Shown: piece by piece, positions 57,586 through 64,000 of the stretch
How the letters are laid out: every line of letters starts with the position of its first letter
How positions within the stretch are numbered: the first letter of the stretch is position 1
Source of the DNA: Paraburkholderia sp. NMBU_R16
GTDB lineage: Bacteria > Pseudomonadota > Gammaproteobacteria > Burkholderiales > Burkholderiaceae
Reading direction: 5' to 3'
NCBI RefSeq assembly: GCF_013282575.1
Contig: NZ_JAAAYE010000013.1
Span: 61,703 to 125,702 of the forward strand
DNA length: 64,000 nt
Translations under genes and position numbers: made by a program
The notes under the pieces: generated by a model
Seen by the model: the letters and a program-made list of their open reading frames with translations, nothing else
Told to the model about the DNA's origin: nothing
Databases searched by the model: none

Positions 57586-58368
57586 ATGATAATTGTTTTG
57601 TCTCCGGCGAAGTCGCTCGACTACGAGACGCCGCCTCACGTTGCACGTCATACGATTCCCGAGTTTGCCGCCGATGCGGCACTGCTCGTCGACGACCTGC
57701 GCCGCTTGTCCCCCCAGCAGCTCGCCTCGCTGATGAGCATTTCCGATGCGCTCGCGACGCTCAACTTCCAGCGTTATGCGGACTGGTCGCCGCGTTTTTC
57801 GAAACGCAACGCGAAGCAGGCAGTCCTCGCTTTCAATGGCGACGTTTATGAAGGGTTCGACGCGCGATCGCTCTCGGCTGCCGATCTGGACTACGCGCAG
57901 CAGCATGTGCGCGTGCTTTCGGGACTGTACGGCCTACTGCGGCCGCTCGATCTGTTGCAGCCATACAGGCTCGAGATGGGCACGCGTTTGCCCAACGCGC
58001 GCGGCAAGGATTTATACGCCTTCTGGGGCGAACGCATCACCGAGGCGCTCAACGTCCAGCTTCGCAAAAAGCCGCATGGCGCACGCGTACTCGTGAATTG
58101 CGCGTCGGAGGAGTACTTCAAGTCGGTAAAGGCGAAACGGCTCGACGCGCCGGTGATCACGCCCGTCTTCGAAGACTGGAAAGGCGGACGCTACAAGGTG
58201 ATCAGCTTCCACGCGAAACGGGCGCGCGGCATGATGGCCCGCTTCGTGGTCGAAAACCGCCTCGAAGCGCCCGATGCGCTCAAGGCGTTCTCGGCCGAAG
58301 GCTATCGCTTCGACGCGGGTGCGTCGAACGACAACACGTACGTTTTCCGCCGTCGCGCCGGTGACTGA
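57586..58368 (+). CDS. yaaA: Peroxide stress protein YaaA
   Basis: 260-residue cytoplasmic protein (DUF328) that limits iron-driven DNA damage under peroxide stress in E. coli. [37 protein letters not shown] and [14 protein letters not shown] are family hallmarks. TACAAT at 57533-57538 is a possible -10. Confidence 0.95.
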   Translation: MIIVLSPAKSLDYETPPHVARHTIPEFAADAALLVDDLRRLSPQQLASLMSISDALATLNFQRYADWSPRFSKRNAKQAVLAFNGDVYEGFDARSLSAADLDYAQQHVRVLSGLYGLLRPLDLLQPYRLEMGTRLPNARGKDLYAFWGERITEALNVQLRKKPHGARVLVNCASEEYFKSVKAKRLDAPVITPVFEDWKGGRYKVISFHAKRARGMMARFVVENRLEAPDALKAFSAEGYRFDAGASNDNTYVFRRRAGD

Positions 58369-58440
58369 AGCGCGGCGCGCTCAGGCGGCCGCACGCGACG
58401 GCACTTTCATTCGCTCTTATGGCTTGGGCCAGGGAACATC

Positions 58441-59601
58441 ATGACGCTTTCGATTACGAGCAATTTTGACGGTGGTGCAATCGAGGTCCTGGCCTGTCGC
58501 GATGCCGCGGACATCCGCTTGCGTGTGAGGCCCGACAATCGTGCCGACTTCGCGCAATGGTTTTATTTCCGGTTGAGCGGCGCGCGCGGCGAACGCTGCC
58601 TGATGACGTTCGAAAATGCGGCGCAATGCGCGTTCCCCCACGGGTGGCCCGGCTATCGCGCCGTCGCGAGCTACGATCGCGTCCATTGGTTTCGCGTACC
58701 CACGTCGTACGATGGCCGCGTTCTGACGATCGATCACACCCCCGAATTCGACTCGGTCTACTACGCGTACTTCGAGCCCTACACGCGAGAGCGGCACGCG
58801 GAATTGCTCGGTACGATCCAGCAGATGCCGCATGCGACGCTGGCCGAACTCGGCAAGACGGTCGAGGGACGGCCGATGTCGCTTTTGGTGTTGGGCACGT
58901 CCGAGCAAGAGGGCGGACTGCCGCCCAAGAAGCGTGTCTGGATCATTGCGCGTCAGCACCCCGGCGAAACGATGGCGGAGTGGTTCGTCGAGGGGCTCGT
59001 CAAGCGGCTCGCGGGATGGGGCGATTGGGCCGGCGACCCGGTTGCGCGCAAGCTGTACGAACAGGCGGTGTTCTATATCGTGCCGAACATGAATCCTGAC
59101 GGCAGCGTGCACGGTAATTTGCGGACCAATGCCGCGGGTGCGAACCTGAACCGCGAATGGATGGAGCCGGATCCCGAGCGCAGTCCCGAAGTATTCGCCG
59201 TGCGCGATGCGCTGCATGCCATCGGGTGCGACATGTTCTTCGATATCCATGGCGATGAGGCGTTGCCCTACGTCTTCGTCGCGGGTTGCGAAATGCTCCC
59301 GGGCTTCACGGCCAGTCAAGCGACGGAGCAGGCGGCATTCATCGAAGCGTTCAAGCTTGCGAGCCCCGATTTCCAGGACCAGCACGGTTACGAAGCCGGG
59401 AAGTATCAGGAGGATGCGCTCAAGCTTGCGTCGAAGTACGTCGGCAATGCGTTCGGCTGCCTTTCTCTGACGCTCGAGATGCCGTTCAAGGACAACGCGA
59501 ACCTACCGGACGAGCGCGTGGGCTGGAACGGCGAGCGCAGTGCTGCATTGGGTGCGGCGATGCTCGGCGCTGTGCTGCATCACATCGAGGCTTTCCGGTA
59601 A
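58441..59601 (+). CDS. M14 zinc carboxypeptidase, cytosolic (CCP-like)
   Basis: 386-residue enzyme with no signal peptide. An N-terminal ~125-residue beta domain (FAQWFYFRLSGARGERCLM) is typical of the cytosolic carboxypeptidase branch. Zinc ligands: His173 and Glu176 in RQHPGETMAEW and His270 in FDIHGDEALP; NLNREW holds the substrate Arg, and Glu346 in LTLEMPFKD is the base. In animals such enzymes trim Glu from tubulin; the bacterial substrate is unknown. Confidence 0.92.
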   Translation: MTLSITSNFDGGAIEVLACRDAADIRLRVRPDNRADFAQWFYFRLSGARGERCLMTFENAAQCAFPHGWPGYRAVASYDRVHWFRVPTSYDGRVLTIDHTPEFDSVYYAYFEPYTRERHAELLGTIQQMPHATLAELGKTVEGRPMSLLVLGTSEQEGGLPPKKRVWIIARQHPGETMAEWFVEGLVKRLAGWGDWAGDPVARKLYEQAVFYIVPNMNPDGSVHGNLRTNAAGANLNREWMEPDPERSPEVFAVRDALHAIGCDMFFDIHGDEALPYVFVAGCEMLPGFTASQATEQAAFIEAFKLASPDFQDQHGYEAGKYQEDALKLASKYVGNAFGCLSLTLEMPFKDNANLPDERVGWNGERSAALGAAMLGAVLHHIEAFR

Positions 59602-59622
59602 CGGAGCCGGCCGCCCGCATCG

Positions 59623-59655
59623 CGTGCCGGCCACGTGCCGGCTACGTGCCGGCCG
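59623..59655 (+). repeat. Three tandem 11-bp repeats
   Basis: CGTGCCGGCCA, CGTGCCGGCTA and CGTGCCGGCCG follow each other with one or two mismatches. GC-rich, in the gap after the carboxypeptidase gene. Probably polymerase slippage. Confidence 0.7.
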
Positions 59656-59697
59656 CCCCGCGCCATGCGGGCGCCGGACGATTCAACATTGCACGGC

Positions 59698-60249
59698 TTA
59701 CTGGGCGGTGGATTTCCTCGTCGATCTCTTTGCGCCTTGCTTGCTGCCGTGCTTGGACTTGCCTTTTCTCGTCGAATGTTCGGACCGCGGCTTGGCGGCC
59801 GGCACGGGATCGTTCCAACTGAACGCCAGCATCTGCGGGCCGACATAGCCGCACCGGAACGACAACGCGTACGGCGCGTGATCCTTGTCCTTGGCGATGC
59901 CTTGTCCCGGCACCGTCACGATATTGTCCACCTTCACCCGCTGCTTGCCTTCGTCGAACGAATCGTTCCACGGCTTGATCGACGCATGGGCGTTGTCGAA
60001 AGACTCGGGCGGGAAGACGACGCGATCGATCACGTTCGAGGTGCTGGCGACGAATGCGCCATGCGCTGCGCAATCTGCGACGAGCGGGTCCGCATGCATT
60101 TCGTTGATGAACTTGGCGACCATCTCGTTACGCTCGTCGATGAGATCGGCGCGCGCGGGTATTGCAGTGATAACGGTGAAACCGGCGGCCGCTGCCGTCA
60201 GCCAACGAATGAGCTGGCGCAGGCGGCGCGAGGTGAGGGAGCTATCCAT
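59698..60249 (-). CDS. Secreted protein with very basic C-terminal tail
   Basis: 183-residue predicted periplasmic or secreted protein: N-terminal Arg-rich start, helix (LIRWLTAAAAGFTVITAI) and ARA cleavage site near residue 34. Mature segments KFINEMHADPLVADCAA and VDNIVTVPGQGIAKD, with Cys pair, recall Burkholderia proteins I remember as BspC-domain, an uncertain link. The last ~30 residues are nearly all Lys, Arg, Ser and Thr (TRKGKSKHGSKQGAKRSTRK). Function unknown. Confidence 0.75.
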   Translation of the reverse strand: MDSSLTSRRLRQLIRWLTAAAAGFTVITAIPARADLIDERNEMVAKFINEMHADPLVADCAAHGAFVASTSNVIDRVVFPPESFDNAHASIKPWNDSFDEGKQRVKVDNIVTVPGQGIAKDKDHAPYALSFRCGYVGPQMLAFSWNDPVPAAKPRSEHSTRKGKSKHGSKQGAKRSTRKSTAQ

Positions 60250-60422
60250 CCAGTCGATCGAATTGAGACATCAGGCACGTAAGATGCCGTACTCGCGGAC
60301 GGAGTTCAATCGGCGAGCGAATATTTCGGCCGATGATCGTGAAATGGTCACGCAGGCAGGATGCGTCGCATACGCGCTCGGCACGTTGCGCGACGGTCTA
60401 CGGCAGCGAGCCACGATATGGC

Positions 60423-61106
60423 TCACATGCGCGGTCCGCCGAGGCGGTAGCGTCTGACATCGTTGGTCGTGACCCATGCGGGGCGGTAGACGGCGATGAG
60501 TGCCGTCGCCATCCCCGTGAACCATGCTTCGCCGAGCGCGAGCAGCAGCACGCCGAACGCGTATCCGGCCGGCACTACCAGGAGCGACCCACCGGCAAGC
60601 GCGACATGCACGCCCACGGCCGCGCCTGCGGCGAGGGCGGCGGCAACGGCCGGCGAGATGAAGCCCTGTACGCCGATGAAGACGAAAAGGTTGCGCGGCA
60701 GCCAGGCCGTGGTTGCGCGCTGCACGAGCGTCGAGATGCCCACGGGTACCGCGCCATAGACGAGAAAGGTCAGGGCGACGCCTTGCCAAGTCGCGTCGAA
60801 GACGACGGCGGCGATTCCCGAGACCGCTGCCATGGCCACGAGCGCCAACGCCCAGTCGAAGAGGGTGACGAAAAGGGTCGCCCCGAGCAGATGCATGACC
60901 GGACCGTCGTCCAGCCATGCGTTCGTCGCCCACAGCACCGAGATCGCCACGACGACAGCGAGCCACACATGCTGCAGTGTTGCATCCTGCAGGCGCCTGA
61001 ACGGCTTGCATGCCAGGGCGAGCGCGACGAGCGCCACCGCGGTGAACCACGCACCGATGACGACCCACGGCTGAAGCGGCGTATAAAGGAAACCCATATC
61101 GTCCAT
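60423..61106 (-). CDS. CbiM-like energy-coupling factor permease homologue
   Basis: 227-residue membrane protein with six to seven helices and the MGFLYTPLQPW N-terminus and PAVAAALAAGAAVGVHVALA, GEAWFTGMATALIAVYRPAW segments that resemble CbiM/NikM substrate-binding subunits. The metal-binding His at residue 2 typical of CbiM is missing (MDDMGF). No CbiQ, CbiO or CbiN gene is next to it. An orphan or a different function is likely. Confidence 0.65.
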   Translation of the reverse strand: MDDMGFLYTPLQPWVVIGAWFTAVALVALALACKPFRRLQDATLQHVWLAVVVAISVLWATNAWLDDGPVMHLLGATLFVTLFDWALALVAMAAVSGIAAVVFDATWQGVALTFLVYGAVPVGISTLVQRATTAWLPRNLFVFIGVQGFISPAVAAALAAGAAVGVHVALAGGSLLVVPAGYAFGVLLLALGEAWFTGMATALIAVYRPAWVTTNDVRRYRLGGPRM

Positions 61107-61163
61107 ATTACTCGTTGGAATGCCGATCGTGCGAGCGCCGCGCGCGGGCGGATGGCTTTGCCG

Positions 61164-62015
61164 TCAGCCGGTACGCGATATCGTCTTGCGAAACGGCACT
61201 TCGGGCTCAGCTGCCATCGGCAGTCCGTGCGGGTCCTCGTTGGCGAGCAGAGGATACTTGTATCCTTCGCCGGCACGCAGCGGAATCGGCCCGGCTTGTC
61301 CCAGCGCGGGTTTGCGCGCGCCCTCGCATTCCGGCCGCAGCACTTGCAGCTGCGGCGTGAGCCATCCGTTGTAGATCGCGACGGCCGCGGCGCGGTTAGG
61401 CGCCCCTAGTTGCTGAAAAATGCTGGCCAGATGGATCTTCACGGTGCCTTCGCTGATGCCGAGCGTGCGCGCAATCATTTTGTTCGTGCTGCCCATATGA
61501 ACGCACCGCATGATTTGCTCCTGACGCGGCGAAAGCATGGGCGTGAACCGGGTGCGGCGCGCCGGCGCGGCGAGTTCGCGCATGCGCGCTATCGGAACAG
61601 GGAGTTCGGCGGGCGTCTTGTTGTCGGGTAGAAACGCGGAATGAGGTGCGTAATGTCCGCCGGCCAGTACGAGTTCCAGCAGACGCACGATCAGCTTCGG
61701 GTTCGTCGTGCGCGGAACGACACCGTGCACGCCGCCTTCGTCCATCAAAGGCCGTACACGCGCGGCCGAGGCATCGTCGATGAGTACCGCGACGCGCAGA
61801 CCTGGATGCTCGGCAAGCGCGGCGCGTACTTCGAACGCGCGCATGGCATCGTGCCAGTCGACGACGAGCAGCTCCACGGGGGCGCGCCTGAGTGCCCGAT
61901 AGATCTGCGCCCAATCCCTGGCCTCGCAAAAGCGGGCCTGCCGGTTGATTTGCCGCAACAGCGCCTTCAGACCGTCGCGTCGTTCTGCTTCTGTACTGAG
62001 AACTGCGAACCGCAT
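61164..62015 (-). CDS. LuxR-type response regulator with degenerate receiver
   Basis: 283-residue regulator. The C-terminal LuxR helix-turn-helix is complete (LSPRQEQIMRCVHMGSTNKM, ARTLGISEGTVKIHLASI). The N-terminal receiver-like half keeps the Asp at 53 (VVDWHD) but has STEAERR instead of the acidic pair after strand 1, and PRTTNP instead of the Lys loop, so it may not be phosphorylated. About 50 extra residues follow the HTH. CAGGAGG is the ribosome site. No kinase gene is near. Confidence 0.88.
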   Translation of the reverse strand: MRFAVLSTEAERRDGLKALLRQINRQARFCEARDWAQIYRALRRAPVELLVVDWHDAMRAFEVRAALAEHPGLRVAVLIDDASAARVRPLMDEGGVHGVVPRTTNPKLIVRLLELVLAGGHYAPHSAFLPDNKTPAELPVPIARMRELAAPARRTRFTPMLSPRQEQIMRCVHMGSTNKMIARTLGISEGTVKIHLASIFQQLGAPNRAAAVAIYNGWLTPQLQVLRPECEGARKPALGQAGPIPLRAGEGYKYPLLANEDPHGLPMAAEPEVPFRKTISRTG

Positions 62016-62155
62016 ACTTGCCTCCTGGGTAGTCCAATCAGGCGGTGCGGGTCGGAACGAGCCGGGAGCGGGCCGGCCGGGCTTCATGCACCGCCGACGC
62101 AATAATGACAAATTCCTTACAGCGAGGCGGCTAGCCGGACGGCATAGGACGGGTG

Positions 62156-62193
62156 CGGACGGTGGCGGACGATGGCCACCCGGCCACCGTCCG
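62156..62193 (-). terminator. 11-bp hairpin after DUF2863 gene
   Basis: CGGACGGTGGC (62156-62166) pairs perfectly with GCCACCGTCCG (62183-62193), just past the end of the minus-strand DUF2863 gene. No T-run, so a weak or Rho-assisted terminator. Confidence 0.45.
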
Positions 62194-62202
62194 GCGTGCG
62201 GA

Positions 62203-63408
62203 TCAGTGAAAGTGCGGTTGAGCGGGCTCGGCGTCTTCAGGCATTTCGGCGTGAACGATTTCACCGAGCGGGTCCGCGTAAAGCGGCACGCCGCAATCGT
62301 CGCAGTATTCGGGTTCGAAGCGTCCGGCATGCCGGCGAATGTCGCTGACGCCGGCTTCCTTGAGCAGCGCGATGATTTCCTCGAGCGGGCCGTCCGTATC
62401 CTCGGCTTCCTCGTCGCCGGAGAGCTCGCCGTTTTCGCGCCCATAGAGTGGCCAGACGACGCCGTAGACGACGTCGTTGCTGCCGCGCCGCGTGAAGCCG
62501 ATGCGGTATTCATCGATACGTCTTTCGCCGAAGCCGGCCACGACTGCGCGCAACTCCTGCGGTGCCGCGCCCGTGGTGTCGAACAGATAGCGGATGGCGG
62601 TGCGCACCGTGTGCGGACGTACACGCTCGTCGGCATCGCGGCAGGCCGAGTAATAGGCGTCGGGCAACAGGCACTCGAATTCGCAGCCGGGCAGCACGAG
62701 GGCGAGATTGGCGCCGCCTTGGGTGGCCCACTGCTCGAGGCACTGACCGCGCTCGATGCGCACGCCGTTTTCCTCCTCCTGCCAGCGAAAGAGCGGCGCG
62801 CCGACCGGGGCCGCGACCACCGCCAGCAAGAAGCGCGGATCGGCGAGGATGGGCGAGGTTTCGGGCAGGTCGCCGGAGTTGATCTTCGCGGGCGTGCTGT
62901 TCAATGCGGCCTGGATGAGTTGCTGGGCGACGCGATAGGTCTCCACATGGTGTCTCGGCAACTGATCGATGCTGTAGAGAAACGGCGCGAGAGCGACGCG
63001 GGTCTCGCCGGCAAGGACGTGTGCCTGGAGGTGCGCGCGCAACGCCTCGACCGAATCGGCCTTGAGCGGGCCCGACGGGATGACGTAGCGCGTCCAGGCG
63101 AGCACGGGGGCCGCAACGAGCAGCGCTTCGTATGCGACGCCTTCGTGTTCGACGACGAACGATTCGCTGTGCGTTTCGGCCATGTCGGCGAGCGCGCCAT
63201 AGGCGTCGGGGTGGTTTTGCTGAAGATGATCGAGCGCTGCGTCGAGCGTCGTCTGATTGCCGTTGCGGACGATCTTCGCAAGCAGGGCATCGAGCTTGGC
63301 CTCCCAGAAGCGATCTTCGACACGGCTACCCGACGCAAAGAGTGCCAGAGACAAGCCGACGAGCTTATCGGCATCGGGAGGAAGGCGTTTGGCGATTCGC
63401 GAGCGCAT
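62203..63408 (-). CDS. DUF2863 family protein
   Basis: 401-residue soluble protein of a family found mostly in betaproteobacteria, function unknown. The N-terminus MRSRIAKRLPPDADKLVGLS matches it; a C-terminal CDDC zinc-ribbon-like pair (PEYCDDCGVPLYADPLG) is followed by an acidic tail. ATG 63408 is used; ATG 63444 in frame would add 12 residues. Divergent from the rRNA operon. Confidence 0.88.
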   Translation of the reverse strand: MRSRIAKRLPPDADKLVGLSLALFASGSRVEDRFWEAKLDALLAKIVRNGNQTTLDAALDHLQQNHPDAYGALADMAETHSESFVVEHEGVAYEALLVAAPVLAWTRYVIPSGPLKADSVEALRAHLQAHVLAGETRVALAPFLYSIDQLPRHHVETYRVAQQLIQAALNSTPAKINSGDLPETSPILADPRFLLAVVAAPVGAPLFRWQEEENGVRIERGQCLEQWATQGGANLALVLPGCEFECLLPDAYYSACRDADERVRPHTVRTAIRYLFDTTGAAPQELRAVVAGFGERRIDEYRIGFTRRGSNDVVYGVVWPLYGRENGELSGDEEAEDTDGPLEEIIALLKEAGVSDIRRHAGRFEPEYCDDCGVPLYADPLGEIVHAEMPEDAEPAQPHFH

Positions 63409-63494
63409 AGGAATGAGTGAGGTTGGATTCGATGAACCCTCCATTCTAGTCGAGTCCCTTGCGTGCGGCTTTTAATCATGTCCGCGCATAGCGC

Positions 63495-63523
63495 TTGCAA
63501 GGTGCGTAGAAGGGGCCTAGAAT
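63495..63523 (+). promoter_or_regulatory. Distal rRNA promoter candidate
   Basis: TTGCAA (63495-63500), 17-base spacer, TAGAAT (63518-63523). GC-rich bases follow the -10. Confidence 0.6.
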
Positions 63524-63628
63524 TGCGCCCTTTCGCGCATTCGGCAACGCGGCGCGAAGCTTGGGAAGTCGATGTGCAGCGCGGGTTGGCCGGTTTTGGA
63601 ATAGCAGCAAGGCGACGCCAAAAACCAG

Positions 63629-63657
63629 TTGACGATGTACGAGAAGGGCTGCATAAT
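63629..63657 (+). promoter_or_regulatory. Proximal rRNA promoter
   Basis: TTGACG (63629-63634), 17-base spacer, CATAAT (63652-63657), with an A-rich stretch just upstream (CAAAAACC). Good fit for the main rrn promoter, about 285 bases before 16S. Confidence 0.75.
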
Positions 63658-63732
63658 CTCGCTTCTCTGCTGCTTGAGCAGCAACGCAAGACGGTGAGCC
63701 GGGGTGGTGATGACGGCGAGCGGTTGAGCGAC

Positions 63733-63746
63733 GCGATCTTTAACAA
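63733..63746 (+). promoter_or_regulatory. rrn boxA antitermination site
   Basis: GCGATCTTTAACAA matches the boxA consensus TGCTCTTTAACA in its core; Nus factors bind the RNA and let polymerase pass through the rRNA genes. Confidence 0.75.
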
Positions 63747-63946
63747 TTCACAGTCGATAAGTGTGGGCACTTGATGCGGCGAGCGGCATGTGACTCTTCG
63801 GAGTGATGTGCATAAGCGAAAGTATCAAGTCTCACACAGTATTGAGGAAGGTTTCGAGCTATCCAGCAATGGGTGGAATCGAAAACACGTCAGTACGTTG
63901 AGTGAGCGACCGACTCGTAAAGAGTCGAAAACAGTAACAGGTATTG

Positions 63947-64000
63947 AACTGAAGAGTTTGATCCTGGCTCAGATTGAACGCTGGCGGCATGCCTTACACA
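63947..64000 (+). rRNA. 16S ribosomal RNA, 5' end only
   Basis: AACTGAAGAGTTTGATCCTG and the following CTCAGATTGAACGCTGGCGG are the universal 16S start. The mature 5' end is placed at about 63947; the gene runs off the window. Confidence 0.95.

Larger units (their letters stand above)
63409..63946. other. Upstream and leader region of rRNA operon
   Basis: 538 bases with no real gene. They hold two tandem promoters, the boxA signal and leader hairpins such as CGACTC/GAGTCG (63910-63926). The 103-codon frame at 63463-63774 crosses these promoters and is rejected. Confidence 0.8.

Noticed and set aside
63463..63774. 103-codon plus-strand ORF upstream of 16S
   Set aside because: Covers both rRNA promoters and boxA and has no recognisable features.

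Overview
The window is about 65% GC and almost fully coding. Its gene order (ilvB-ilvH-ilvC-psd-pssA-leuA, rpsO-pnp, tpiA-secG-tRNA-Leu-nuoA to nuoN, DUF2818) and its protein sequences point to a Burkholderia/Paraburkholderia-type betaproteobacterium, most likely its main chromosome. The genus is inferred from recognition, not from a search. I see no insertion sequence, prophage or CRISPR array. Nearly all of the window is core genome.

Layout. 1-5.5 kb: 3' part of an FtsX-type ABC permease, a truncated globin, an unrecognised secreted-effector-like gene on the minus strand (2576-3907), an AlaX-type tRNA-editing protein and a DUF924 protein. 5.5-11.7 kb (minus): a BrkB/YihY membrane protein, an AI-2E/PerM-type transporter with an extra soluble C-terminal domain, and a MacB-MacA efflux pair. 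11.8-15.9 kb (minus): LOG-family protein and TetR regulator (overlapping), then diacylglycerol kinase, a GT4 glycosyltransferase and an LpxH-like phosphoesterase, which together look like envelope lipid genes. 15.9-18.3 kb (minus): ECF sigma factor, DUF3619, DUF3106 and RDD protein in one overlapping operon. 18.6-25.7 kb (plus): branched-chain amino acid synthesis (ilvB, ilvH, ilvC, leuA) with the phosphatidylserine/phosphatidylethanolamine genes psd and pssA between ilvC and leuA. 25.7-28.2 kb: a small membrane protein, a lipoprotein and a solitary periplasmic binding protein. 28.3-33.6 kb (plus): rpsO, pnp, a quinone oxidoreductase, tpiA, secG. 33.7-49.3 kb: tRNA-Leu(GAG), all 14 genes of respiratory complex I in order nuoA to nuoN, and DUF2818. 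49.4-51.7 kb: NUDIX hydrolase, DUF1178 and two overlapping MaoC-like genes. 51.7-57.5 kb (minus): GST, acyl-CoA dehydrogenase, APH-like kinase, enoyl-CoA hydratase, aminotransferase, PIN protein. 57.6-63.4 kb: yaaA, a cytosolic-carboxypeptidase-like M14 enzyme, a secreted protein with a very basic tail, a CbiM-like membrane protein, a LuxR-type regulator with a degenerate receiver, and a DUF2863 protein. 63.5-64 kb: two tandem promoters, boxA and the first ~54 bases of a 16S rRNA gene, cut by the window end.

The most unusual points are the effector-like gene at 2576-3907 (visibly lower GC than its neighbours), the leucine-rich, CTA-containing mini-ORF placed exactly at the predicted leuA transcription start, the large compound hairpin between the divergent sigma and ilvB promoters, the histidine cluster in NuoL, and the AI-2E transporter fusion. 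None is proven to be a new system. They are ranked in the findings.
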